From assembly GCF_036013955.1 (NCBI RefSeq), contig NZ_CP107903.1, forward strand, positions 9,548,001 to 9,612,000: a stretch of 64,000 nucleotides of DNA. The letters are read 5' to 3'. The first letter of the stretch is position 1. Every line of letters starts with the position of its first letter. Below, piece by piece: positions 51,044 through 59,059 of this stretch. The notes under the pieces were generated by a model, which saw only the letters and a list, made by a program, of their open reading frames with translations, did no database searches and had not been told where the DNA came from. The DNA comes from Streptomyces sp. NBC_00459. Its GTDB lineage: Bacteria; Actinomycetota; Actinomycetes; Streptomycetales; Streptomycetaceae. Made by a program: the position numbers and the translations under genes.

Positions 51044-51057
51044 TGGGAGCGCTCCCA
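51044..51057. promoter_or_regulatory. perfect CebR operator (TGGGAGCGCTCCCA)
   Basis: An exact 14-bp palindrome identical to the established Streptomyces CebR binding site, 24-37 bases upstream of the double-esterase start codon. CebR is the cellobiose-sensing LacI-family repressor of cellulolysis; occupancy would block transcription or initiation of this gene until cellobiose or cellotriose is present. Confidence 0.9.
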
Positions 51058-51744
51058 TGGGCAGCCTTTCGAGAGAAGCAATGAAACGGTTCAGCGTCAA
51101 GAGGCCTCGCGACGGCCGATCCGGCTCCAGTCATGACCGGCGCCCAGTCGTGACCGTCGCTCAGCGGGATCGCCTCTGTCGGGAGGGCTCGGCGCCCCTG
51201 CGGCGGTGAACAGCCAGGACCAGGGGGGTGCCGAGCGGCACGCCGTCGGACCGCGCCACCGGCGAGAAACGGGAAGCCGTCTAAACACGTCTAAACCCGT
51301 TCCGGTTCACTCAGATGGCCACTGGCTGGCGGAGGAGGTCCTCTGTGTCGTGCGCGATCGTGTCGCCATCGACCGCGGCCGACATGGCGCGCACCGGGGT
51401 GACGCCCTCGATGCGCAGTACGCGTTCATGCGTGCCGGAGGCGGCATGGCCCCCTTCGGTGACGCGGGGACCGGGAGTTGTGCCGGAGGTGTTGCGTACG
51501 TCTGCGGCGGGGCCCCGGTTTCCGGCAGTGCGAGGTCGGTCCAGGCGGCGGGCCGCCGACTGCCGTGGCCGGTACTCCAAGACCACGGAGGCACTGGCGC
51601 TGGTGGCCGTACTGCGAGGGATGGGTCGGCGTCGGTAAGTGGCCGAATCTGCACAGCCCGGAAGAATGTTGTCGGTGTACGGTCACATGACCTCGCTCCT
51701 CCCGTCCCGGCCGCGCACCCCGACTCGTCATCCGGAGGAAAGCC
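51058..51744. other. divergent promoter region plus unassigned sequence
   Basis: About 690 bases between two divergent esterase genes. The part next to the CebR box is the upstream region of the double esterase. A minus-strand frame at 51311-51586 (G-T-H-E-R-V-L-R-I-E-G-V) looks partly protein-like but was not identified. No further operator for the plus-strand esterase was recognised. Confidence 0.4.
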
Positions 51745-52857
51745 ATGCCGTTGTCCCGGACCCAGAGGATTCTCGCGTCGGCGGTGTCGATGCTCGTGCT
51801 CGGCGCCTTTCCCGGCGTCACCGCGGCGGCGCCGAGCGGCGAGAGACGGCCGGCCGACAGCGTGCTCGCTCGGGTGCACACTGCGGGACGGGTGAAGGAT
51901 GCCGGAAACATGCTGGAGTACAGCTGGCCCGGCGTGTACTTCGAGGGCCGTGTCCGGGGGACCGGCGTGGGTGTCGTGCTCAACGATTCGGCCGCCGACT
52001 ACGACGTCCAGGTGGACGGAGTCACCGTCGCCACGCTCGTCACCCCGGGCGCGACCACTCACTGGATCCGCGGCCTGAAGTCCGGCGTGCACACCGTCCG
52101 GCTGGTCAAGCGCAACGACAGCCCGTGGAGCACCAGTTCGTTCGGCGGATTCGTCGCTGTCCCCGGAGGTGCCGTGTTGAGCAGGCCCGCCGCGCGCAGC
52201 CGCCAGATCGAGTTCATCGGGGACTCCCTCACCGTCGGCTACGGCAACCTCTCGTCCTCCCGTGACTGCAACGAAGACCAGCTCAGGCGGAGCACCGACG
52301 CCGATGTGAGCTACGGAGCGCTCACCGCGCGGCGGCTGGGAGCCGATTACCAGATCAACGCCTACTCGGGCCTCGGTATGGTGCGCAACTACAACGGCGG
52401 CTCGCCGGATGTCACTTACCGCACCTTCTACGACCGCGCCCTGCTGAACGTGCCCGGTGACGTCTGGCGGAACCCCGGCACATGGCGCCCCGGGCTCGTG
52501 GTGGTACACCTCGGCACCAACGACTTCTCGACTCCCGTCAACGCGGGCGAGCCGTGGACCCCCGACAGTCTGGTGGCCGCCTACCGCAACGCCTACAGCG
52601 CCTTCCTCCAGAAGCTGCGGACGCGCTACGGGCCCGGTACCACCATCGTGGCGGTCGGCGCCGGCCAGTTCGCAGGGCACGTCCAACAGGTGGTCCGAGA
52701 AGGCACCGACGCTGGTGACAGCCGACTCCGCTACTGGTTCCTCGACGACACCGGCCTGGACTTCCTCGGCTGCCATTGGCACTACTCGGCCCACGACGAC
52801 CGACTCGTCGCCGATCGGCTCACGGCGTTCGTCAACGGCCTGCCGATACGCTGGTGA
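51745..52857 (+). CDS. secreted CE2-like SGNH acetylxylan esterase
   Basis: A 370-residue secreted esterase. The signal peptide ends near V-T-A-A-A-P; an N-terminal jelly-roll domain (about 40-150, with Y-D-V-Q-V-D-G and L-K-S-G-V-H-T-V-R-L) precedes the SGNH domain: I-E-F-I-G-D-S-L-T-V-G-Y-G-N with Ser161, H-L-G-T-N-D-F with Asn, and G-C-H-W-H-Y-S-A-H for the catalytic His. This domain order and the D-S-x-T-x-G-Y-G-N spelling are characteristic of family CE2 (deacetylating xylan or mannan, often with endoglucanase-E-type names). ATG 51745 has GGAGGAAAG upstream. It lies divergent from the double SGNH gene. Confidence 0.88.
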   Translation: MPLSRTQRILASAVSMLVLGAFPGVTAAAPSGERRPADSVLARVHTAGRVKDAGNMLEYSWPGVYFEGRVRGTGVGVVLNDSAADYDVQVDGVTVATLVTPGATTHWIRGLKSGVHTVRLVKRNDSPWSTSSFGGFVAVPGGAVLSRPAARSRQIEFIGDSLTVGYGNLSSSRDCNEDQLRRSTDADVSYGALTARRLGADYQINAYSGLGMVRNYNGGSPDVTYRTFYDRALLNVPGDVWRNPGTWRPGLVVVHLGTNDFSTPVNAGEPWTPDSLVAAYRNAYSAFLQKLRTRYGPGTTIVAVGAGQFAGHVQQVVREGTDAGDSRLRYWFLDDTGLDFLGCHWHYSAHDDRLVADRLTAFVNGLPIRW

Positions 52858-52919
52858 GGGTACGGACCACCCAGAACCGCTCAGCCTGTCATTCACCCTC
52901 TGGGGCTGTTGCGCTCCAC
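52858..52919. other. short gap
   Basis: Sixty bases between the CE2-like gene and a transposase fragment; nothing seen. Confidence 0.3.
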
Positions 52920-53113
52920 GACCCACTACGACGTCGGGCGCGGGTGGATGCGGTCCCAGGCCATGGCCCGGGCAGTGCCCCGTACCTGTCGGTGACCTGC
53001 ACCGTCGCCGCGTTCGGCGCACCCCAGATCTCGGGCTCGGCGAAGCCGAACTCCCCGCCGTGCTTGGGCGGGTGGCCGACGTGGGGGTGGGCGCGGACCC
53101 GTATGCCGTCCAA
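52920..53113 (-). pseudogene. transposase fragment
   Basis: The minus-strand frame V-R-A-H-P-H-V-G, then P-P-K-H-G-G-E-F-G-F-A-E-P-E-I-W and V-T-D-R-Y-G-A matches the middle of a family of Streptomyces transposases with the R-H-G-G-E-F-x-F-x-x-P-x-x-W motif (usually followed by T-x-Y-G-x-A-x-A-x-A-W-D). About 65 residues remain; no start or catalytic triad. Confidence 0.5.
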
Positions 53114-53215
53114 GAGAACTGGACGGCGTTCACTCGGGATGCGTGGCTGCAGAGTTCCTCTCCGTACGACTCCTGCGGCTGATGCCGGAAGTCATTTCGG
53201 GCCGAGCCGCTGCGC

Positions 53216-55522
53216 TCAGCCGACGTCGGCCGGTGTGTTCAGCACTCGGTCGTGGCCGGCTTCGCGGACCGGTCCGGTCAGGTGGACGGTGCCGGTGAGG
53301 CGGATGTCGGTGCTGGAGGCTCCGATCATGACGGTGATCTCGCCGGGTTCGACGATGCGCTTCAGGTCGGGGCCGGTGTAGGCGAGGCGGTCGGTGTGCA
53401 GGCGGAAGGTGACCCTGCGCTGTTCGCCGGGGGCCAGCCGGACGCGCGCGTAGCCGGTCAACTGGGTCACAGGGCGAGGGAGTTGGGCGATGGGGTCGGC
53501 GCTGTAGAGCTGGACCACCTCGGAGCCGGGGATCTCGCCCGTGTTGCGGAGCACGCAGCTGATCTCGACCTCGCCGTCCGTGCGGATCTCATGGGCGCTC
53601 ACCTCGAACCCGTCGTAGGCGAACGTCGTGTACGACAGCCCGTGTCCGAAGGGGTAGGCCGGGGAGGGGTCGAGGTTGCTGACGCCCTCGGTGTTGCCGC
53701 CCAGCGGGGCGTGGAGGTAGGTGCCGGGCTGCCCACCCGGCGTGCGCGGGATCTGGACGGGCAGTTTGCCCGAAGGGGTGGTCCGCCCGGAGAGCACGCC
53801 GGCCAGGGCGGGGCCGCCCTCCTCGCCGGGGAAGAAGGCCTGGACGACGGCGGCCGCACGGTCGGCGTAGGTCCCGAGCGCGTACGGGCGGCCGGAGACG
53901 ACGAGGAGTACGACCGGGGTGCCGGTGGCGAGCAGTGCCTCGACCAGTTCACCCTGGACACCCGGCAGCGAGAGGTCTTCGGCGTCGCAGCCCTCGCCCG
54001 AGGTGCCGAGGCCGAAGAGGCCGGCACGGTCACCGACGACGGCGACGCACACCTCCGCCTGCCGGGCAGCATCCACCGCCGCGTCGAAGCCGTCACGGTC
54101 GCTGTCCTTGACGGGACAGCCCTGTTCGTAGGTGATCAGGGCCCCGGGCAGCTCCATGGCCAGGGCGTCGAGGAGGGAGAGCGCCTCGATGCCGTTGTCG
54201 TGACCCGGGTGGTGGGGGAGGACGTGGTTGGGGAAGGAGTAGCAGCCGAAGAAGGCGTTGGCGTCGTTGGCGCAGGGGCCGACCAGGGCGATGGACGCCG
54301 TGTCCGCGGCGAGAGGGAGGAGGCCCTCACGGTTGTCGAGCAGGATGATGCTCTGCTCGGCGAGTTCGCGGGCCAGGGCGCGGTGCGCGGGCGGGTCCAG
54401 GTCGATCGGTCCCTCGACGTCGACCTCCGGTGTGAAGCCCGCGTCGAGCAGCCCGAGTTCGGCCTTCTGGCGCAGGACACGGCGTACGGCCCGGTCGACG
54501 AGGTCCTCGGAGACGGTTCCCGCGCGGACGAGTTCGGCGAGTGGTTCGCCGTAGCAGAGGGTGTCGGGCAGTTCGACGTCGATGCCGGCCGTCAGAGCGC
54601 GGGCGCCGGCCTCGCCGTAGTCGGCGGCTATGCGGTGCATGGTGCGCAGGAATGCGACGGACCAGTAGTCGGAGACGACCGTGCCCTCGAAGCCCCAGTC
54701 TTCGCGCAGGAGCCGGGTCAGAAGCCCGGCGTCCGCACCGGCGGGCACGCCGTCGACATCGGCGTAGGAGTTCATCACCGAGCGGGCGCCGCCCTCGCGT
54801 ATCGCCGTCTCGAACGGCGGCAGGATCACGTCGGCGAACTCGCGGGGCCCCATGGAGACGGGGGCGTGGTTGCGGGCGGCCCTGGAGGCGGAGTATCCGG
54901 CGAAGTGCTTGAGTGTGGCGACGATCCCCGCCGTCTCCAGACCTCGTACATAGGCGGCGCCGCTCGTGGCGACCAGGTACGGGTCCTCGCCGAGGGTCTC
55001 CTCGACCCGGCCCCAGCGGTAGTCGCGTACGACGTCCAGAACGGGGGAGAGGCCCTGGTGGACGCCGACTCGGCGCATGCTCGTGCCGATGGCGTGGGCC
55101 ATGCGCTCGACGAGGGCGGGGTTGAAGGCGGCGGCCCAGGCGAGTGGGGTGGGGAAGACACTGGCGTGGTGGGCGGTGAAGCCGGTCAGGCATTCCTCGT
55201 GGGCGATGGCGGGGATGCCGAGCCGAGTGGTCTCCATCAACTCGCGCTGGAGGGCGGCGAGCCTGCGTGCTCCGTCGGCGGGATCCACCGGCTTGGTGCC
55301 GAAGGGACGGGTGATGTGGCCCAGGCCGTCCTTGCTGGCCTGTTCGAAGTCGGTGTGGCGGGCGAAGACGTCCTGCATCGGAGCCACGTTTCCGCTGACG
55401 TGCTCGACTCCGGGCCAGGCGCTGCCGAGCTGGGCGAGCTTCTCCTCCAGGGTCATCTCCGCGAGCAGGGCGTCGACCCGCTCGGCATGGGGGCAGGCCG
55501 GGTCGGCCCAAGGTGTGGTCAT
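53216..55522 (-). CDS. bxlA: GH3 beta-xylosidase
   Basis: A 768-residue cytoplasmic (no signal peptide) family 3 glycosidase that splits xylobiose and xylo-oligosaccharides imported by BxlEFG. The (beta/alpha)8 domain carries the K-H-F-A-G-Y motif (K205-H206) and the nucleophile Asp285 in T-V-V-S-D-Y-W-S. The alpha/beta sandwich (about 400-600) and fibronectin-III-like C-terminal domain (about 650-768) follow. F-P-T-P-L-A-W-A-A and E-E-T-L-G-E-D-P-Y are typical of the bacterial beta-xylosidase/beta-glucosidase clade. ATG 55522 has GAGGAACG seven bases upstream. It follows bxlR by 42 bases on the same strand; the transporter bxlEFG is divergent, so all are probably BxlR-controlled. Confidence 0.93.
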   Translation of the reverse strand: MTTPWADPACPHAERVDALLAEMTLEEKLAQLGSAWPGVEHVSGNVAPMQDVFARHTDFEQASKDGLGHITRPFGTKPVDPADGARRLAALQRELMETTRLGIPAIAHEECLTGFTAHHASVFPTPLAWAAAFNPALVERMAHAIGTSMRRVGVHQGLSPVLDVVRDYRWGRVEETLGEDPYLVATSGAAYVRGLETAGIVATLKHFAGYSASRAARNHAPVSMGPREFADVILPPFETAIREGGARSVMNSYADVDGVPAGADAGLLTRLLREDWGFEGTVVSDYWSVAFLRTMHRIAADYGEAGARALTAGIDVELPDTLCYGEPLAELVRAGTVSEDLVDRAVRRVLRQKAELGLLDAGFTPEVDVEGPIDLDPPAHRALARELAEQSIILLDNREGLLPLAADTASIALVGPCANDANAFFGCYSFPNHVLPHHPGHDNGIEALSLLDALAMELPGALITYEQGCPVKDSDRDGFDAAVDAARQAEVCVAVVGDRAGLFGLGTSGEGCDAEDLSLPGVQGELVEALLATGTPVVLLVVSGRPYALGTYADRAAAVVQAFFPGEEGGPALAGVLSGRTTPSGKLPVQIPRTPGGQPGTYLHAPLGGNTEGVSNLDPSPAYPFGHGLSYTTFAYDGFEVSAHEIRTDGEVEISCVLRNTGEIPGSEVVQLYSADPIAQLPRPVTQLTGYARVRLAPGEQRRVTFRLHTDRLAYTGPDLKRIVEPGEITVMIGASSTDIRLTGTVHLTGPVREAGHDRVLNTPADVG

Positions 55523-55564
55523 GGTGCGTTCCTCGGGGTGGTGGCGCAGGACGGCGCGTGTTGT

Positions 55565-56596
55565 TCAGGAAGGAGAAGAGGCGGGCGGGGGTGCGGTGGA
55601 GGACCGGACGACGAGCTGGGTGGCCAGTTCCACCCGGTGGCTGTCCAGGGGATCGCCCGCGGTGAGCCGGAGCAGGGAGCGCAGTGCTGCGCGGCCGATC
55701 TCGGCGAAGGGTTGCCGGACAGTGGTCAGGGGCGGGGCCGAGGTGCTGGCGGCGGCGGTGTCGTCGAAGCCGACGACGCTGACGTCCTCCGGTACGCGCA
55801 ACCCCTGGACCCGGGCGGCCTCGATGACGCCGAAGGCCTGAAGGTCGTTGGCGGCGAAGACTGCCGTGGGCGGATCGTCGAGGGCGAAGAGTTCCAGGGC
55901 GGCCTGGTACGCGGGTTCGAAGCGGAAGGCCCCCCGCTTGATGAGGTGGGGATCGGGCGTGAGGCCGGCACCGCTGAGCGCGGCCTGGTAGCCGTGCAGG
56001 CGAGCGGTGTTGCACACGGCGTCGTGCCGTCCCTCGATCATCGCGATCCGGCGGTGGCCGAGTTCCAGCAGGTGCTCGGTCGCTGCCATGCCACCGCTGA
56101 AGTTCGTCGCGCCGATGCTGGGCACGGTGTCGTCGGGCACGTTCATCGGGTCGATCAGCACCAGCGGGATGCCGTGCTGCGCGAACTGGGCGCGCTGGCG
56201 GGCGGTTAGTTCGGACGTCACCAGGATGACGCCCTCCCGCCCCGCGTTCGTGACCTTCCGGGCCCACGCAGCGCCCAGTGGGTCGTCGGGCGCCGTGCCG
56301 ATGACGACGTCGACCCCTGCCTCGGCCGCGGCCTGGGTCACACCCTGGGTGATCACCAGATTGTTGGGGTTGACCAGTTGGTCGAAGGTCAGGTCGATGG
56401 CACGTACCGGCGACTGCGCGCCCCCCGGACCACGCGCCACGTAGTCGCGCTCGACCAGCAACTGTTCGACGCGTGCCCGGGTTTCGGGCGAGACGTCACT
56501 GCGACCGTTGACCACCTTCGACACGGTGGCCACCGATACCCCGGCCGCCTCGGCGATGCCGGTCAGGGTCGTCCGCTCGACGACTCTCTTCGCCAT
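55565..56596 (-). CDS. bxlR: LacI family regulator of xylo-oligosaccharide use
   Basis: A 343-residue LacI/GalR repressor. The N-terminal helix-turn-helix is L-T-G-I-A-E-A-A-G-V-S-V-A-T-V-S-K-V-V-N-G (about 11-31), the hinge helix is in the P-E-T-R-A-R-V-E-Q-L-L-V-E-R region, and a periplasmic-binding-like effector domain follows, with V-V-I-G-T-A-P-D-D-P, I-D-P-M-N-V-P and F-A-A-N-D-L-Q-A-F-G. It lies between bxlA downstream and divergent bxlEFG, the arrangement reported for Streptomyces thermoviolaceus BxlR, which responds to xylobiose. TTTCGAA-type boxes flank its promoter. Confidence 0.9.
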   Translation of the reverse strand: MAKRVVERTTLTGIAEAAGVSVATVSKVVNGRSDVSPETRARVEQLLVERDYVARGPGGAQSPVRAIDLTFDQLVNPNNLVITQGVTQAAAEAGVDVVIGTAPDDPLGAAWARKVTNAGREGVILVTSELTARQRAQFAQHGIPLVLIDPMNVPDDTVPSIGATNFSGGMAATEHLLELGHRRIAMIEGRHDAVCNTARLHGYQAALSGAGLTPDPHLIKRGAFRFEPAYQAALELFALDDPPTAVFAANDLQAFGVIEAARVQGLRVPEDVSVVGFDDTAAASTSAPPLTTVRQPFAEIGRAALRSLLRLTAGDPLDSHRVELATQLVVRSSTAPPPASSPS

Positions 56597-56602
56597 GCTG
56601 GT

Positions 56603-56679
56603 CCTTTCGAAGGTTTACGGGGAAGGTAGCGCAAGGTTTCGGAACGGTCCAGGGCGGGCTTGATAGGAAAGTTGTTTCG
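56603..56679. promoter_or_regulatory. TTTCG-type boxes upstream of bxlR
   Basis: Three elements lie within 80 bases of the bxlR start: CTTTCGAAGG (56604-56613), GGTTTCGGAAC (56635-56645) and GAAA-GTTG-TTTC (56667-56678). They share the half-site of the xylanase and bxlE operators and fit autoregulation of bxlR-bxlA. Confidence 0.5.
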
Positions 56680-56688
56680 TCCAGTGTA

Positions 56689-56717
56689 TTGACCGGCCGA
56701 AAACAGGCCTCTACTTT
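56689..56717 (+). promoter_or_regulatory. bxlE promoter (TTGACC-N17-TACTTT)
   Basis: A -35 TTGACC at 56689-56694, a 17-base spacer and -10 TACTTT at 56712-56717 fit a HrdB-type promoter for bxlEFG, with the expected start near 56724, 108 bases upstream of the bxlE ATG. Confidence 0.65.
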
Positions 56718-56737
56718 ATCGGCCAGAAAACGCAGAG

Positions 56738-56755
56738 GTTTCGAAAAGTTTCGAA
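56738..56755. promoter_or_regulatory. tandem GTTTCGAA operator for bxlEFG
   Basis: GTTTCGAA occurs at 56738-56745 and again at 56748-56755, a 10-bp repeat just downstream of the predicted start. Bound repressor would block transcription; BxlR is the expected ligand. Confidence 0.65.
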
Positions 56756-56831
56756 TCGCATATCGCGCAGCTGGCGAACCCTGCGAGCCGTCCAGCGCGG
56801 TCGAACCTCTGAAGAGCCGAAGGAGCTCCCC

Positions 56832-58151
56832 ATGCCTGCGAGAATCCCCTCCCATGTGCTTGTCGCCACCTCGGCGGCAGTCCTGGCCCTGACCCTCACC
56901 GCCTGCGGCAGCAGCGGGCGGACCGCCGGCGGCAGCTCCGGTGACGGCGCGCTGGCGTGGGCGCTGACCCAGGGGTCCGAAGCGACCTTCCGGGCGTCCG
57001 CCACGGAGTGGAACAAGGAACACCCCGACAGCAAGATCAACTACCAGTTCTTCCAGAACGACCCGTACAAGCAGAAGCTGCGCACCGCCGTCGGCGCCGG
57101 CAACGGCCCGGTCCTGTTCGAGAACTGGGGCGGCGGCGGACTGAAGACCTACGTGGACGCGGGCAAGGTCGCCGACCTCACCGCCGATCTGAACGCCGAC
57201 CCCGAGTGGAAGAACCGCATCTTCCCCTCGGTGCTGGAGTCCACCACCTTCGACGGCAGGACCTACGGCGTCCCGGTCAACGGGGTGCAGCCCGTGGTCC
57301 TGTACTTCAACAAGCAGCTGTTCGAGGAGGTCGGCGCCGAGCCGCCGAAAACCTGGGACCAACTGCTCGCCCTGGTGAAGAAGTTCAAGGCGAAGGGCAT
57401 CGCACCGATCTCCATGGGCGGCGCCTCCAAGTGGCCCGACCTGATGTGGCTGGAGTACCTCGTCGACCGCGTCGGCGGACCGGAGGCGTTCGCGAAGATC
57501 GCCGCCGGCGGCAAGGGCGCATGGTCGGACCCGGCCGTCCTCAAGGCCGCGGAGATGATCAAGCAACTCGTGGACGCCGGTGGCTTCGCCAAGGGCTTCA
57601 CCTCCGTCTCCGCCGACACCGGCCAGGCCGAGGCCCAGCTCTACACCGGCAAGGCCGCGATGATCCTGCAGGGCAGCTGGGCCTACGGCACGATGGCCAC
57701 CGGCTCGCCGAAGTTCGTCTCCGCCGGCAACCTCGGCTGGTCGGGCTTCCCGGCCGTCTCCGGCGGCAAGGGCGACGCGAGCAACATCGTCGGCAACACG
57801 GCCAACTTCTTCTCGCTGTCGGCTCAGGCGAGCGCCAAGGACAAGAAGACCGCGGTGGCCTACCTCAGGGACGGCGTCTACAACGACACGTACATCGACA
57901 GTCTCCTCAAGAACGGCGACGTCCCGCCGGTGAAGGACCTGGAGGCCAAGCTCAAGGCCACCGACAACGCGGACTGGACGACGTACGTCTACGGCCTCGC
58001 CCGCGACGCGAAGAGTTTCCAGCTCTCCTGGGACCAGGCGCTGACCCCCGAACTCGGCAACGAACTGCTCACCCACCTCGACCAGCTCTTCCTCGGCGAG
58101 ATCAGCCCGCAGCAGTTCTGTGCCCAGATGGACGAGGCGGCGCAGGAGTGA
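56832..58151 (+). CDS. bxlE: xylobiose/xylo-oligosaccharide-binding lipoprotein
   Basis: A 439-residue extracellular solute-binding protein (family 1) anchored as a lipoprotein. The signal peptide ends in the lipobox L-T-L-T-A-C with the Cys at about 25. The mature protein has the two-lobed pattern of CUT1 sugar-binding proteins: W-N-K-E-H-P-D, V-L-F-E-N-W-G-G-G, V-P-V-N-G-V-Q-P-V-V-L-Y-F-N-K, L-F-E-E-V-G and A-A-M-I-L-Q-G-S-W-A. Start ATG 56832 has GAAGGAG upstream. The end overlaps bxlF (GTGA). Delivers xylobiose and longer oligomers to BxlFG. Confidence 0.93.
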   Translation: MPARIPSHVLVATSAAVLALTLTACGSSGRTAGGSSGDGALAWALTQGSEATFRASATEWNKEHPDSKINYQFFQNDPYKQKLRTAVGAGNGPVLFENWGGGGLKTYVDAGKVADLTADLNADPEWKNRIFPSVLESTTFDGRTYGVPVNGVQPVVLYFNKQLFEEVGAEPPKTWDQLLALVKKFKAKGIAPISMGGASKWPDLMWLEYLVDRVGGPEAFAKIAAGGKGAWSDPAVLKAAEMIKQLVDAGGFAKGFTSVSADTGQAEAQLYTGKAAMILQGSWAYGTMATGSPKFVSAGNLGWSGFPAVSGGKGDASNIVGNTANFFSLSAQASAKDKKTAVAYLRDGVYNDTYIDSLLKNGDVPPVKDLEAKLKATDNADWTTYVYGLARDAKSFQLSWDQALTPELGNELLTHLDQLFLGEISPQQFCAQMDEAAQE

Positions 58152-59059
58152 GCGCCTCCACCGTCCCCAAAGCCCCGTCGGCGCGTTCCGGCGCCGACGG
58201 CCCGCCGTTCCTCATGGCCCTGCCCGCCCTGGTGCTGTTCGCCCTCTTCGCGCTCGTGCCGATGGCGATCGTGATCTACCTGAGCTTCACCCGCTGGGAC
58301 GGTCTGGGCAGCCCGGCGTGGGCGGGAGCCGACAACTGGCGCGAGGCGCTGACCAGCGACGTCACCCGGCACGCCCTGTGGCTCACCGTCAAGCTGATGG
58401 TGTTCTCCTGGATCGTGCAGACCCCGATCAGCCTCCTGCTGGGCGTCTTCGTCGCCGGGAAGCAGCGCTACCGTGCCCTGTTCGCCGTCTTCTACTTCGT
58501 CCCGCTGCTGATCTCCACGGCCGCGATCGCCGTCATCTTCAAGAACCTGCTCGATCCCAACTTCGGCCTCGGCGCGGCCCTGAAGCTGCCCGTCCTCGGC
58601 CAGGACTGGCTCGGCGACCCCCAACTGGCCTTCTACGCTGTGGTGTTCGTCATCGCCTGGCAGTTCGTGCCCTTCCATACGCTGCTCTACCAAGCCGGAG
58701 CCCGGCAGATCCCCGCCTCGCTCTACGAGGCCGCGTCGATCGACGGAGCGGGCCGCCTCGCCCAGTTCTGGCACATCACCCTGCCCCAGCTGCGCTACAC
58801 CATCGTCACGTCCTCGACGCTGATGGTCGTCGGCTCTCTCACCTACTTCGACCTGGTCTTCGTCCTCACCGGCGGAGGCCCCGGCTACGCCACCCGCATC
58901 CTGCCGCTCGACATGTACATCACGGGCTTCCAGAGCAACGAGATGGGCCTCGCCAGCGCCATCTCCGTGGTGCTCGTCGTGGCAGGACTCGTCGTCTCCC
59001 TCGCCCTCGTCCGGTTCTCCGGCTTCAGCCGGATGCGCAGCCAGCAGGCAGGTATGTGA
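58148..59059 (+). CDS. bxlF: CUT1 ABC sugar permease
   Basis: A 303-residue six-helix permease of the MalF type. The conserved cytoplasmic EAA loop reads E-A-A-S-I-D-G-A-G-R-L-A-Q-F-W-H-I-T-L-P, which contacts the shared ATPase. GTG 58148 overlaps the bxlE stop. The end overlaps bxlG (TGATG). No ATPase gene is in the cluster, so it probably uses the multitask ATPase MsiK. Confidence 0.93.
   Translation: MSASTVPKAPSARSGADGPPFLMALPALVLFALFALVPMAIVIYLSFTRWDGLGSPAWAGADNWREALTSDVTRHALWLTVKLMVFSWIVQTPISLLLGVFVAGKQRYRALFAVFYFVPLLISTAAIAVIFKNLLDPNFGLGAALKLPVLGQDWLGDPQLAFYAVVFVIAWQFVPFHTLLYQAGARQIPASLYEAASIDGAGRLAQFWHITLPQLRYTIVTSSTLMVVGSLTYFDLVFVLTGGGPGYATRILPLDMYITGFQSNEMGLASAISVVLVVAGLVVSLALVRFSGFSRMRSQQAGM

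Noticed and set aside
53252..56209. 985-codon plus-strand frame opposite bxlA-bxlR
   Set aside because: GC-skew shadow of two well-supported minus-strand genes; Gly/Val/Asp-rich without any domain.
58120..59058. Extended N-terminus for bxlG
   Set aside because: The frame is open upstream through bxlF, but the ATG overlapping the bxlF stop is the natural coupled start and gives the normal permease length.
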